This document shows, piece by piece, positions 53,162 through 61,706 of a stretch of 64,000 nt of DNA (positions within the stretch are counted from its first letter, which is position 1; every line of letters begins with the position of its first letter). The position numbers and the translations under genes are program-made. The notes beneath the pieces are model-generated. The model was not told the DNA's origin. It saw only the letters and a program-made list of their open reading frames with translations, and did no database searches. The stretch covers positions 124,001 through 188,000 of the forward strand of contig CALRTY020000002.1 in NCBI GenBank assembly GCA_943371245.1. The letters run 5' to 3'. Origin of the DNA: UBA5018 sp947463165 (GTDB lineage: Bacteria; Cyanobacteriota; Cyanobacteriia; PCC-6307; Cyanobiaceae).

Positions 53162-53758
53162 ATGATTCAGCGCAGCTCCCGTACTACAGCCTCAGCCATA
53201 TCCTCAGCTACAACCATATCCTCAGCTACAACCAAAGTCGTATCTACAGCTACAGCTACAGCTACAGCCGCAATTGCAGTCGCAGCCGCCATCGCCGCAA
53301 GTTTGACGCTAAATGGTTCAGCTCTAGCAACTCCGATCGCCACCGTTCCGAGCCCATGCCTGAAAACGACAGTGGCGAAGCGAGAATTTGGTCAAGCTGT
53401 TCGTCATGTCGATATGCTGGCAATCGATCCGCGTAGTCAGCAGGGCAAGCAGGTGTTTCTTGGCCTTGATAATGGGCTTAAATTAGAGCTCAACGAAGAC
53501 AGCTCTGACGTAACCTTCTTTGGTAATTATGCTATTGGTCATCAAGTTGAGATTTGTGCCATTCATGGCGCCACTCATGGTGCCACTGCCCGAGCAGCTT
53601 CCCGAGCCCCTGCCAGGGCAATTGTTGGCTCCAGTCAAGCCAAGCTGACCATTGCGCGCCTAGGCGCAGCGCCTGTGCTGGCCTTCAGCATCGCTGACCG
53701 GCTCACCGGCACTTATGGCCAGGCGCAACTGACCAGCCATGTCTTCTCCGCCATGTAA
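53162..53758 (+). CDS. Exported protein with repeat-built signal region, unknown
   Basis: 198 residues. The first 55 are encoded by two tandem repeats: an 18-bp unit (ISSATT twice) and a 6-bp unit (TATATA), ending in an Ala-rich hydrophobic segment (AAIAVAAAIAASLTLNGSALA) that could be a signal peptide. The rest (CLKTTVAKREFGQAVRHVDM, then FLGLDNGLKLELNED) is not recognised. Repeats may have extended the N-terminus; the start codon could also be further in. Confidence 0.55.
   Translation: MIQRSSRTTASAISSATTISSATTKVVSTATATATAAIAVAAAIAASLTLNGSALATPIATVPSPCLKTTVAKREFGQAVRHVDMLAIDPRSQQGKQVFLGLDNGLKLELNEDSSDVTFFGNYAIGHQVEICAIHGATHGATARAASRAPARAIVGSSQAKLTIARLGAAPVLAFSIADRLTGTYGQAQLTSHVFSAM
53195..53276. 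repeat. 18-bp and 6-bp tandem repeats
   Basis: CATATCCTCAGCTACAAC twice (18 bp), then TACAGC about four times. Confidence 0.88.
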
Positions 53759-53947
53759 ATCCTGTCAGCTGGGGCCAGCTTGGTCGCCGGGCCGCAGCTC
53801 CAGGATGGCCCTGGCAAGCTGGGCCGCAGCGCCAGCACCAGAAAAGCCTTGGGCATCTCCGCATTTACATCTACATCTATCTCTGCATTTTTTGCGCCTT
53901 TGAATATAAAATCAAACCCAAATCTAAGTCATAATCTGAATCTGCTT

Positions 53948-54463
53948 ATGCCTCTATCTCTGCTATTGGCTGGTCTGGTTTTGGCTTCTAGTGGCGCGGC
54001 CCTGGGCGATCCAGTCGCAACCCTGCCAGCGGATCTGGAGCCGCTGCGCATAGCCCTGGAACGCCATGGCTTCCGGGTGTTGCTGCAGCCCCCGCCCCGG
54101 GCCGGGACCTACGGTCTATTTGAATCTCGTAGTAAGCGCCTGTGGATTGCACCGGTGAGCTTTGATCTCGGCATCGGCCGCCATACTTTTCTGCACGAGG
54201 CGGCCCATGCCGCCCAGAGCTGTCCCGCCGGCAAGCTCACCCCCATCGGTTGGAAGCTGCTGCTCAATCCCGTAGTGGCCAAAGAGATCCAGGGCATTAC
54301 CACTCAGCACTATCACTTCAATACCTGGCCCCTGGAGCGGGAAGCATTTGCCGTTCAGGGCCAACCCAACGCCATGGCCCTGATCATTCGCGCTCTCGAT
54401 CAACGCTGCCGTCCAATAAAAGCCAGGCCACCAGGGCCAACAACAGCCAGGGCAGGGCGATGA
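53948..54463 (+). CDS. Exported HExxH-type putative metalloprotease
   Basis: 171 residues: a signal peptide (MPLSLLLAGLVLASSGAALG) and a domain with HEAAH in FLHEAAHAAQSCPAG, a zinc-protease type motif. A small neighbouring segment (NTWPLEREAFAVQ) has the Glu that could be the third ligand. No named family. The frame is open upstream but ATG 53948 is at the signal. Its 3' 80 bp overlap the small antisense gene 54384-54557. Confidence 0.62.
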   Translation: MPLSLLLAGLVLASSGAALGDPVATLPADLEPLRIALERHGFRVLLQPPPRAGTYGLFESRSKRLWIAPVSFDLGIGRHTFLHEAAHAAQSCPAGKLTPIGWKLLLNPVVAKEIQGITTQHYHFNTWPLEREAFAVQGQPNAMALIIRALDQRCRPIKARPPGPTTARAGR

Positions 54464-54557
54464 GCTGCAGCAGCCATTGGCCCACCTGCAACAGCGGTTC
54501 CACCAGCCAGTGAAAGCTCGAAAGCGTCACTGCCAGTAATAGCAACAGCCAAACCAT
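54384..54557 (-). CDS. Small membrane protein of 57 residues
   Basis: ATG 54557 to TGA 54384-54386. Two hydrophobic stretches: MVWLLLLLAVTLSSF, and LLQLIALPWLLLALVAWLLL, then a charged tail (DGSVDRERE). It lies 16 bp after the tsaC stop on the same strand, so it is likely co-transcribed. The 3' end overlaps the convergent metalloprotease gene. Not recognised, but the order suggests a real gene. Confidence 0.6.
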   Translation of the reverse strand: MVWLLLLLAVTLSSFHWLVEPLLQVGQWLLQLIALPWLLLALVAWLLLDGSVDRERE

Positions 54558-54572
54558 CAGAGCAGAGCAATA

Positions 54573-55361
54573 TCAAGAAGGTTCATCTAGAGACTTGATA
54601 ACCAAGCCAGCATTGTTAATCGCGGTTGCCAACTGGGGTGGCAAAACGTCGCCGCGCAACAGCTGCCAGCTCCCCTCCCGCCAGGCCAGCACCCTGCTAG
54701 CGATGCCAGCGCCGGCTGGCCAGGGCAGCGGCCCCAGCAGCGGCAATTGCGGGAAAATGGCCTTGGCCTCGGCCGCGTTGCTCGCCGCCTGCTCTCCGGA
54801 GCGGTTGATGCTGGTGGTAGCCAGCGGCCCACTAAGCCGCAATAGCTCGCGGGCGGCGGCGCAGGCAGGAATGCGCAGCCCCAGGCTGCCGCCGCCGGGA
54901 TGCAGCGCCTCGGCCCAACTACCGCTGGCCGGCAGCACCAGGGTGACGGCCCCCGGCCAAACGGCCTCAGCCAGCTGCAGCCATTCCGCTCGCCAAGGCA
55001 GGCCCAACACATCCTGCAACTGCTGAGCATCGGCAGCCATCAGGATCAAGGGCTTGTCGGCTGGGCGCCGCTTCAGGCGCCAGATCTGGGCCGCGTCCCG
55101 GGGGTGAGCCGCCAGAGCCGGCAGGGTGTCGGTGGGAAACATCACCGCGCCACCGCTGGCCAGCCTGGCGGCCAGCTCCGGGGCATTCAACACAAACTCT
55201 GAGCTCCCAGTCAGGGGGTTAGATATCGGCTCAGACATAGAGCCAGATATCGGGCTAGACATAGAGCCAGGCATGGAGTCAAATGTCAGGCTAGACATAG
55301 AGCTGGAAATAGGGCCGGACATAGAGTTGGATACCGGGCCGGGAATGGCGCCACCGATCAA
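54573..55361 (-). CDS. tsaC: L-threonylcarbamoyladenylate synthase (TsaC/Sua5 family)
   Basis: 262 residues by the longest frame. The YrdC domain starts at about residue 57 (FVLNAPELAARLASGGAVMFPTDTLPALAA) and includes KRRPADKPLILM and TSINRSGEQAASNAAEA. It makes threonylcarbamoyl-AMP for t6A37 of tRNA. The first ~50 residues are Met/Ser/Pro repeats (MSGPIS, MSSPISG) from 24-bp DNA units and probably not part of the enzyme. The TTG start at 55361 overlaps the prmC stop; the true start may be an inner ATG. Confidence 0.88.
   Translation of the reverse strand: MIGGAIPGPVSNSMSGPISSSMSSLTFDSMPGSMSSPISGSMSEPISNPLTGSSEFVLNAPELAARLASGGAVMFPTDTLPALAAHPRDAAQIWRLKRRPADKPLILMAADAQQLQDVLGLPWRAEWLQLAEAVWPGAVTLVLPASGSWAEALHPGGGSLGLRIPACAAARELLRLSGPLATTSINRSGEQAASNAAEAKAIFPQLPLLGPLPWPAGAGIASRVLAWREGSWQLLRGDVLPPQLATAINNAGLVIKSLDEPS
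55236..55345. repeat. 24-bp tandem repeat at the 5' end of tsaC
   Basis: Four to five diverged units starting ATAGAGCC(A/G)G(A/G), one with a 12-bp addition, in frame with tsaC. Confidence 0.8.
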
Positions 55362-56317
55362 TTAATCGGTCGATGGGCTGAGGCAAAGCGTAGGGTTCCC
55401 TCCAGATCGCTGTGGCCGCAGACAGCCTCCAGGCCGCTTTGGTGCAGCAGGGCCAGCACCGCCGAGCTCTGGTCGTGGTGGTGTTCCAGCAGCAGCAGGC
55501 CCCCAGGCGCCAAATGCACCGAGGCGCCGGCCACGATCAAGCGGATCGCATCCAGGCCATCTACGCCGCCATCGAGCGCCATGGCCGGCTCGTGATCCCG
55601 CACCAGCGGCTCCAGCTGTCGCCACACCGCCGTAGGGATGTAGGGCGGATTGGCCACCACCAGCTCCAGCAACCCTCGCTGGGCAGCCAGCGGCTGCCAC
55701 CAGCTGCCGCAAATGGTCTGCACCCGATTGCCCAGGCCGGCGGCCACCAGGTTGGCGCCCGCCTGGGTGAGGGCCTGGGGGCTGAGATCCACGGCAAAGC
55801 CCCTGCTTTCGGGCCATAAACGCGCCAGGGCCACGGCCAGGCAACCCGAGCCGGTGCCCAGATCGGCCCAGTTGGCCGGGGGCCGTGGCGGGATAAGCAG
55901 CTGTGGTGCGTTCAACAGCCGTGGCGGGTGCAACAGCCGTGGCGGGTGCAACAGCCGTGGCGGCATCAGCAATTGCTGAGCCAAATCGACTAACTGCTCG
56001 GTTTCGGCGCGGGGAATCAGCACGCCGGGGGCCACCGCCAGCTCCAGGTCTCGCCAGGGACAGCGACCTATCAGATATTGCAGCGGTTCATCGGCCTCCA
56101 GGTGGCGTTGCCAGAGGGCAGCCAGGGCCTGGCAGGAAAGCCGCAATTCCAGGCTGCGCTCTGGATGGAGCCTCACCGCCTGCAGCGCCTGCCAACCCAG
56201 GCCGCCGGCCAGGTCGATCAGCCAGTCGAGATCCGCCGGCCGGCCGCCAGCGCTGAGCAGGCTGCGCCGCCAGCTCAGCAACTGTTCGCCGCTGAGACGC
56301 TCGCCCCGGGAATCCAT
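55358..56317 (-). CDS. prmC: Peptide chain release factor N5-glutamine methyltransferase
   Basis: 319 residues. SAM site ADLGTGSGCLAVALA, and the active motif NPPYIP. It methylates the GGQ glutamine of release factors. Residues 117-140 are an insertion (three units LLHPPR from an 18-bp repeat) between the helical N-domain and the Rossmann domain. tsaC and the small membrane protein follow in the same operon. Confidence 0.93.
   Translation of the reverse strand: MDSRGERLSGEQLLSWRRSLLSAGGRPADLDWLIDLAGGLGWQALQAVRLHPERSLELRLSCQALAALWQRHLEADEPLQYLIGRCPWRDLELAVAPGVLIPRAETEQLVDLAQQLLMPPRLLHPPRLLHPPRLLNAPQLLIPPRPPANWADLGTGSGCLAVALARLWPESRGFAVDLSPQALTQAGANLVAAGLGNRVQTICGSWWQPLAAQRGLLELVVANPPYIPTAVWRQLEPLVRDHEPAMALDGGVDGLDAIRLIVAGASVHLAPGGLLLLEHHHDQSSAVLALLHQSGLEAVCGHSDLEGTLRFASAHRPIN
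55910..55970. repeat. 18-bp in-frame tandem repeat inside prmC
   Basis: GTGCAACAGCCGTGGCGG in three near-exact copies, encoding LLHPPR units. Confidence 0.9.
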
Positions 56318-56326
56318 GCCTGGAGA

Positions 56327-57535
56327 TTAGGTGGGCTGCCAGCGCAGACCCGGCATGGCCCTTAGCGCTCCCCTCAGCTCCAGGGTCAATAGGCGCGAGG
56401 CAAGCGCCGCCGCCGGTTGCTCCAGCTCCAGAGAGAGCTGCTCCAGCGTGGCGCCGCTGCCCACCGCCGCCAACAGCTCCGGATCGTCGCCGGAGTTGCC
56501 AAACCCTGGCTCTGGTGCGGCTGTGGGCGGCTGGGCAGATCTGGCAGCCGCCAGGGGACCTGGCCCCAGCTGGCGGATCAAATCGCGCGGATCCAGCAGG
56601 GCCGAGGCCATGCCGGTGAGCAGCCGATTGCTGCCTTCTGCGGAGCGCTTGCCCGCATCCGCCGGCACCACCCAGATCGGCAAGCCCTGATCCCAGGCCA
56701 GGCGAGCCGAATGCAGTGCCCCACTGGACTCCGGACACTCCACCACCACCACCGCCCGGGCCAGGGCCACCTGCAGGCGATTGCGGGCTGCGAAATGCCC
56801 CGGTTGCACGGCCCCCCCGGCGGGCCATTCGCTCAACAGCAGCCCCCGCTCGGCCACCTGCCGCTGCAGTTCCGCGTGATGGCGCGGATAGACCCGCTCA
56901 ATCGGGGTGCCCAGCACCGCCACCGGACGACCGCCTCGGGCCAGGCAGCCGCGGTGGGCCGCCCCATCAATCCCCTCCGCCAGGCCGCTGACCACCGGCC
57001 AACCCGCTTGCCCCAAGGCGGCACCGATCGCCTCGGCCATGGCCAGGCCGTGGGGGGAGGGCCGGCGGGTACCCACCACGGCGATCGCCTGCCGCGCCCG
57101 CAGCGGCGCCCAGAGCCCGCCGCGACCCCGCCAGCGCAGGCACAGGGGTGGTCTGGCCAGGGCCAGCAATCCCGGCGGCAAGCTGGGATCGCCGGGCACC
57201 AGCAGAGGCCCCTCTCGCGCCATGGCCAGTTTGGCCGAGGCCAGCGGATCCTCCCCCCAGTGGGCGCGGTAGGCATCGAGGGCTGCTGCCTGGCTGGGGG
57301 GCAGTTGGGCCCAGTCGCAGAGCTGCTGGGTTGGCGTTGCCCAGGCCAGGGCCGGATCGGGCAACTGGGCCCAAAGCCGGTTGAGCCGAACCCAGCCCAT
57401 GCCCGGACAGCGGCTCCATAGCCACCACCAGAGCCGCCGCCGGGCATCCCAAGCCAGCGCTCGCTGCCGCTGCCCGGAGCGTTGGGCAGAAGATCGCAGC
57501 AACACCAACTTGCCCACAGCCTTCAATTCCCCCAC
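56327..57535 (-). CDS. dprA: DNA-processing protein DprA
   Basis: 402 residues. Rossmann-fold motif AIAVVGTRRPSPHGLAMAE and SGLAEGIDGAAHRG, plus FAARNRLQVALARAVVVVE, are typical. The C-terminal winged helix (LEQLSLELEQPAAALASRLLTLE) is present. DprA loads RecA on incoming single strands in transformation, so the strain may be naturally competent. GTG start, overlapping nothing. Confidence 0.93.
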   Translation of the reverse strand: MGELKAVGKLVLLRSSAQRSGQRQRALAWDARRRLWWWLWSRCPGMGWVRLNRLWAQLPDPALAWATPTQQLCDWAQLPPSQAAALDAYRAHWGEDPLASAKLAMAREGPLLVPGDPSLPPGLLALARPPLCLRWRGRGGLWAPLRARQAIAVVGTRRPSPHGLAMAEAIGAALGQAGWPVVSGLAEGIDGAAHRGCLARGGRPVAVLGTPIERVYPRHHAELQRQVAERGLLLSEWPAGGAVQPGHFAARNRLQVALARAVVVVECPESSGALHSARLAWDQGLPIWVVPADAGKRSAEGSNRLLTGMASALLDPRDLIRQLGPGPLAAARSAQPPTAAPEPGFGNSGDDPELLAAVGSGATLEQLSLELEQPAAALASRLLTLELRGALRAMPGLRWQPT

Positions 57536-57564
57536 GGCTTTTTTAGTACATATGTATTGACAGC

Positions 57565-57999
57565 TTATTGCGGACCGCGCTCCAGTGCCGCCACCGCGGC
57601 CGCCAGGTCATCGGGCAGCCGTCGCCGCAGCCGCCGCTGCGCCCCAGCCGAGAGGTCTACGAGCACCAACTCCACCCTGGCCTGGGCGGCGATGGCGCCA
57701 TCGGCGCGCACAAACCAGCTGCGCCAAGGCATGCTCACGCCGCGCCTGGGTTCCACCCGGCTGCGCAGCTCCACCTGGTCGCCATGCAGCAATGCCTGCC
57801 GGTAATCGATCGAAAGGCTCACCACCGGCAGCTCCAAGCCGCGGGCCGAAAGGGCGCTGTACTCCAGGCCCACGCACGCCAGCGCCTCCACCCGAGCCTC
57901 CTCCAGCCAGGCCAGGTAGGCGCCATGCCACATCACGCCGGCGTGGTCGGTGTGCTGGGGCAAAACCCGACGCCGCAGTGTCCATGGCCGGGGCTCCAT
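57565..57999 (-). CDS. Acyl-CoA thioesterase, hotdog fold (4HBT family)
   Basis: 144 residues from ATG 57999. HTDHAGVMWHGAYLAWLEEARVEAL is the conserved 4HBT opening with the active Asp. The closest known role in cyanobacteria is 1,4-dihydroxy-2-naphthoyl-CoA hydrolysis for phylloquinone, but this cannot be assigned from here. A GTG at 58014 adds five residues. Confidence 0.85.
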   Translation of the reverse strand: MEPRPWTLRRRVLPQHTDHAGVMWHGAYLAWLEEARVEALACVGLEYSALSARGLELPVVSLSIDYRQALLHGDQVELRSRVEPRRGVSMPWRSWFVRADGAIAAQARVELVLVDLSAGAQRRLRRRLPDDLAAAVAALERGPQ

Positions 58000-58064
58000 C
58001 ACGGTATGCAGCACTGGCCGGCCTCACCTCGGCGTCGGCCATAGGCTGCCAGGCAGCCTGATCT

Positions 58065-58919
58065 ATGCAAGTGTTTCGCAACCTTCTGATCGCCGATTCC
58101 GGTAAGGGTCACGTGGAGGAAATGGTGCGCATGCTGCGCGACATCCCCACGGTGCGCCAGGCCAGGATCAATCTCTTGCACGTGGTGAGCGAGCAGGTTG
58201 GCGAGAACTTCCAGGAGCACTGGCAAAAATCAGCCGGCCTGGTGGCCGAGGCCGTCAGCCGGCTCGGCCTGGATCCCTCCGAGGTGAACACGATCATTCG
58301 CCAGGGGGATGCCAAGCAAACCGTGCTCAAGGTGGCCGATGAGCTCAACGCAGACCTGATCGTGATGGGCTCCAGGGGGCTCAGCCGGCTGCAATCGATC
58401 CTGAGCAACAGCGCCAGTCAATACGTGTTCCAGCTGTCGACCAGGCCAATGCTGCTGGTGCGCGACGACCTCTACGTGCGCCATGTCAACCGGGTGATGG
58501 TCACCGTTGACGGCACCGGCGTGGGCGATGACGCGATCAAATTGGCCTGCGAACTGGTGCGGGACATCCCAGGGGGCAGCCTGTTTGGCATCCACGTGAG
58601 CCGCCAAGACATCATTCCCTCCCGCGGTGGCAAATCGCCCGCCGATGAGGCCCTGGCCAAAGCGGTGCTGCGGGCGCGAGGCTATGGCGTGGAGATGCAG
58701 CCGCTGCATCGCAGCGGTGACATTGGCCGCAACGTCTGCGCTGCCGCCGAGGAGACCAAGGCCGACCTGCTTGTAATCGCCTCCCAGGATCGGCGGCCCG
58801 TGGTGGCCAGGGGCCTGGTGGACATCGACCGCCTGCTGGGCAGTTCGGTGAGCGACTACATCCGGGTGCATGCACCGGCACCGGTGCTGCTGGTGCGCGA
58901 ACCCGAAAGCCGCGGCTGA
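58065..58919 (+). CDS. Tandem universal stress protein
   Basis: 284 residues formed by two Usp domains (1-143 and 144-284). The first has DLIVMGSRGLSRLQSILSNSASQYVFQLSTRPMLLVR and the second DLLVIASQDRR and SVSDYIRVHAPAPVLLV. The ATP motif G-x2-G-x9-G-(S/T) is only partly kept in the first and lost in the second. Confidence 0.9.
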   Translation: MQVFRNLLIADSGKGHVEEMVRMLRDIPTVRQARINLLHVVSEQVGENFQEHWQKSAGLVAEAVSRLGLDPSEVNTIIRQGDAKQTVLKVADELNADLIVMGSRGLSRLQSILSNSASQYVFQLSTRPMLLVRDDLYVRHVNRVMVTVDGTGVGDDAIKLACELVRDIPGGSLFGIHVSRQDIIPSRGGKSPADEALAKAVLRARGYGVEMQPLHRSGDIGRNVCAAAEETKADLLVIASQDRRPVVARGLVDIDRLLGSSVSDYIRVHAPAPVLLVREPESRG

Positions 58920-59234
58920 GCAGTTCCAGCCGGCCCTGGGGAACATTTGCAACTCGGGGCCGTTAGCGAAAATCTGGGGCTGTGAGGGAAGATCCAGGCC
59001 CGTTAGCAAAGACTGCGCTACTAGAGGCAAATCTAGTTAGCGAAAACTCATCAGAATTGAGTCCCCCTGAGCATTGTGCGACTTAGTGCACCCTGCGCCC
59101 CTGAGCAGCCAGCGCCGCTGCCCATAAGACAGCCCCGCCAAGAGCTGGAGCGATGAACGACTCCGGCCTTCAGCGGGGAATGAACTTGGCGCCCAGGGGC
59201 GGTGAGGCACTGGGCGCCAAGGCTTGGCTGGAGA
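58920..59234. other. 315-bp spacer with degenerate repeats and a hairpin
   Basis: 58930-59050 has loose units around GGGGCCGTTAGCGAAAATCT. 59185-59221 is a 12-bp perfect hairpin (listed separately). No gene. Confidence 0.6.
59185..59221 (-). terminator. 12-bp perfect hairpin after psbM
   Basis: CTTGGCGCCCAG (59185-59196) and CTGGGCGCCAAG (59210-59221) pair over 13 bases, 13 bp after the psbM stop. Only a weak T-rich stretch follows. Confidence 0.7.
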
Positions 59235-59342
59235 TCAGCCCCCTTGGCGGCTGTTGGTTTGGATGTAGAGCACCAGCAGGAACACCGTGGGCACCAACAC
59301 GAACATCAGGCTGGCGACGAAGCCAAGATCGTTGGTTTCCAT
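59235..59342 (-). CDS. psbM: Photosystem II reaction centre protein M
   Basis: 35 residues: METNDLGFVASLMFVLVPTV then FLLVLYIQTNSRQGG. One membrane span. PsbM lies at the dimer interface of photosystem II. The ferredoxin gene is just upstream in the same direction. Confidence 0.97.
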   Translation of the reverse strand: METNDLGFVASLMFVLVPTVFLLVLYIQTNSRQGG

Positions 59343-59401
59343 GGCGATTCAACGCTGGGGGCGGGTTTTCAGGGACCGTATCACCGGCAAGGGGCGACTT
59401 A

Positions 59402-59920
59402 TCAAGGCGCTTCATCGCCCGTAGTGCTCGCCCTCGGTTCCGGGGCGGCGCCATAACCGGCCTCCGCTGGCTCCCCAGCCAGCTGCTCGCCAGCGATCGG
59501 CTCGTCTGGCTCGGCCTCGGCCTGCGGCGGCTGAGGCCAGGCGATGGGACCAGCGGCCAGGGGCTCCGCCAGGGCCGTGGCGAAGGCGGCCTCCTTGCCC
59601 TGCAGGCCCACCTGGGGCTTGGTGAGCACCACCAAAGACTCCTGCACCAGCGCTTGGCAGGCCAGACGCCAATTCGGGGGCCGGTTGCGCAGTTTTTGAT
59701 CCTCCACGCCGGTGCGGGGGCTCATGGCCGCGGCCGAGGTGCCCTCCGGCACCTCCACAAAGCAGGTGATGCACTGGCCGCAACCACCACAGTTGCCCAG
59801 CACGCCCTTGATTCCATACAGGGCGATGCCTTCCCGCAGGGCCACCTCCCGCAGGTTTTCGCCGGGATAACACTCCACATCGCGAGCTTCGCGAACAAAG
59901 CGGATCAGGGGCATGGCCAC
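59402..59920 (-). CDS. 2Fe-2S ferredoxin-like protein with C-terminal extension
   Basis: 172 residues. The plant-type Fe-S loop is GNCGGCGQCITCFVEV with a later Cys in RLACQ. A low-complexity tail (from about residue 115, Pro/Ala/Glu-rich) doubles the usual length. It lies between psbM and psbB, which suggests a link with photosystem II or its assembly. Confidence 0.88.
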   Translation of the reverse strand: MAMPLIRFVREARDVECYPGENLREVALREGIALYGIKGVLGNCGGCGQCITCFVEVPEGTSAAAMSPRTGVEDQKLRNRPPNWRLACQALVQESLVVLTKPQVGLQGKEAAFATALAEPLAAGPIAWPQPPQAEAEPDEPIAGEQLAGEPAEAGYGAAPEPRASTTGDEAP

Positions 59921-60029
59921 AGGTGCAACGAGCTCAATTCTGAGCTGGGCAGTTGCGCTCCGTAACCAGCGGCTCCGTCAAGCCATCGAGACCCTTACGA
60001 TCGCCCAACACCCCCAGAACTAACTCCCA

Positions 60030-61589
60030 ATGGGATTGCCCTGGTATCGGGTGCACACGGTCGTGATCAACGACCCGGGCCGATTGCTCGCAGTGCACCT
60101 CATGCACACCGCCCTGGTGGCCGGCTGGGCCGGCTCGATGGCGCTCTACGAGCTCGCGATCTTTGATCCCTCCGACCCGGTGCTCAACCCGATGTGGCGC
60201 CAGGGCATGTTTGTGATGCCCTTCATGGCCCGATTGGGCGTGACCGAAAGTTGGGGCGGCTGGAGCATCACTGGCGAGACGGCCGTCGATCCAGGCTTCT
60301 GGAGCTTCGAGGGAGTCGCCGCAGCTCACATCGTTTTCAGTGGCCTGCTGTTCCTTGCCGCCATCTGGCACTGGACCTTCTGGGATCTGGAGATCTGGCA
60401 GGACCCCCGCACCGGAGAGCCCGCCCTCGACCTGCCTAAAATTTTTGGCATCCACCTGCTGCTGGCTGGCCTGGCCTGCTTCGGCTTTGGCGCCTTCCAC
60501 CTCACCGGGGTGTTTGGACCAGGCATGTGGGTCAGTGACGCCTACGGGCTGAGCGGTCACTTGGAACCGGTACAACCCTCCTGGGGACCTGAAGGCTTCA
60601 ACCCCTTCAACCCGGGCGGGATCGTGGCCCACCACATCGCTGCGGGCATCGTCGGCATCATCGCCGGCATCTTCCACATCACCTCTCGTCCGCCGGAGCG
60701 CCTCTACAAGGCCCTGCGCATGGGAAACATTGAGACTGTGCTCGCCAGCGCGATCGCGGCGGTGTTCTTCGCTGCCTTCATCGTGGCCGGCACCATGTGG
60801 TACGGCGCTGCCGCCACCCCGATCGAGCTGTTTGGCCCCACCCGCTACCAGTGGGACCAGAGCTACTTCAAAACAGAAATCAATCGCCGCGTCACCACCG
60901 CGATTGAAAACGGCGCCACGCCTAAAGAGGCCTGGGAAGCGATCCCTGAAAAGCTGGCTTTCTTCGACTACGTGGGCAACAGCCCCGCCAAGGGTGGTCT
61001 GTTCCGCGTGGGCCCGATGGTGAACGGCGACGGCCTGCCCACCGGCTGGATCGGCCACATCGCCTTCACCGACAGCCAGGGTCGCGATCTGCAGGTGCGG
61101 CGTCTGCCCAACTTCTTTGAGAACTTCCCCGTGGTTCTCCAGGACAGCGAAGGCATCGTGCGCGCCGACATCCCCTTCCGTCGCGCTGAGGCCAAGTACT
61201 CCTTCGAGCAGACGGGCGTCACCGCCACCGTCTACGGCGGCAGCCTCAACGGCCAGAGCTTCACCGATCCGGCTGATGTGAAGCGGCTAGCCCGCAAGGC
61301 CCAACTGGGTGAAGCCTTCGAATTCGACCGGGAGACCTACCACTCCGACGGCACCTTCCGCAGCTCCACCCGCGGCTGGTTCACCTTCGGCCACGCCACC
61401 TTCGCCCTACTGTTCTTCTTCGGCCACATCTGGCACGGGGCCCGCACCCTGTATCGCGATGTGTTCGCTGGTATCGACCCAGACCTGGGCGACCAGGTGG
61501 AGTTCGGCCTGTTCCAAAAACTGGGCGACAAGTCCACCCGCCGTCTGCCCCAGGGCTATGTGCCCCCGGCAGGCACCAAACTCAGCTGA
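60030..61589 (+). CDS. psbB: Photosystem II CP47 chlorophyll-binding protein
   Basis: 519 residues with six membrane helices and the large lumenal loop. MGLPWYRVHTVVINDPGRLL, MALYELAIFDPSDPVLNPMW and IFHITSRPPERLYKALRMGN are standard; many His residues bind chlorophyll. Followed by psbT. Confidence 0.99.
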   Translation: MGLPWYRVHTVVINDPGRLLAVHLMHTALVAGWAGSMALYELAIFDPSDPVLNPMWRQGMFVMPFMARLGVTESWGGWSITGETAVDPGFWSFEGVAAAHIVFSGLLFLAAIWHWTFWDLEIWQDPRTGEPALDLPKIFGIHLLLAGLACFGFGAFHLTGVFGPGMWVSDAYGLSGHLEPVQPSWGPEGFNPFNPGGIVAHHIAAGIVGIIAGIFHITSRPPERLYKALRMGNIETVLASAIAAVFFAAFIVAGTMWYGAAATPIELFGPTRYQWDQSYFKTEINRRVTTAIENGATPKEAWEAIPEKLAFFDYVGNSPAKGGLFRVGPMVNGDGLPTGWIGHIAFTDSQGRDLQVRRLPNFFENFPVVLQDSEGIVRADIPFRRAEAKYSFEQTGVTATVYGGSLNGQSFTDPADVKRLARKAQLGEAFEFDRETYHSDGTFRSSTRGWFTFGHATFALLFFFGHIWHGARTLYRDVFAGIDPDLGDQVEFGLFQKLGDKSTRRLPQGYVPPAGTKLS

Positions 61590-61610
61590 TCCTCAGCACC
61601 AGGAGAAACC

Positions 61611-61706
61611 ATGGAGAGCTTCGCCTACATCCTCATCCTCACCCTGGCGATCGCCACCCTCTTCTTTGCAATCGCCTTCCGCGATCCACCGAAGATCGGC
61701 AAGTGA
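61611..61706 (+). CDS. psbT: Photosystem II protein T
   Basis: 31 residues (MESFAYILILTLAIATLFFA, then IAFRDPPKIGK). One membrane span. Ribosome site AGGAGAAACC just before the ATG; 21 bp after psbB, so co-transcribed. Confidence 0.98.
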   Translation: MESFAYILILTLAIATLFFAIAFRDPPKIGK

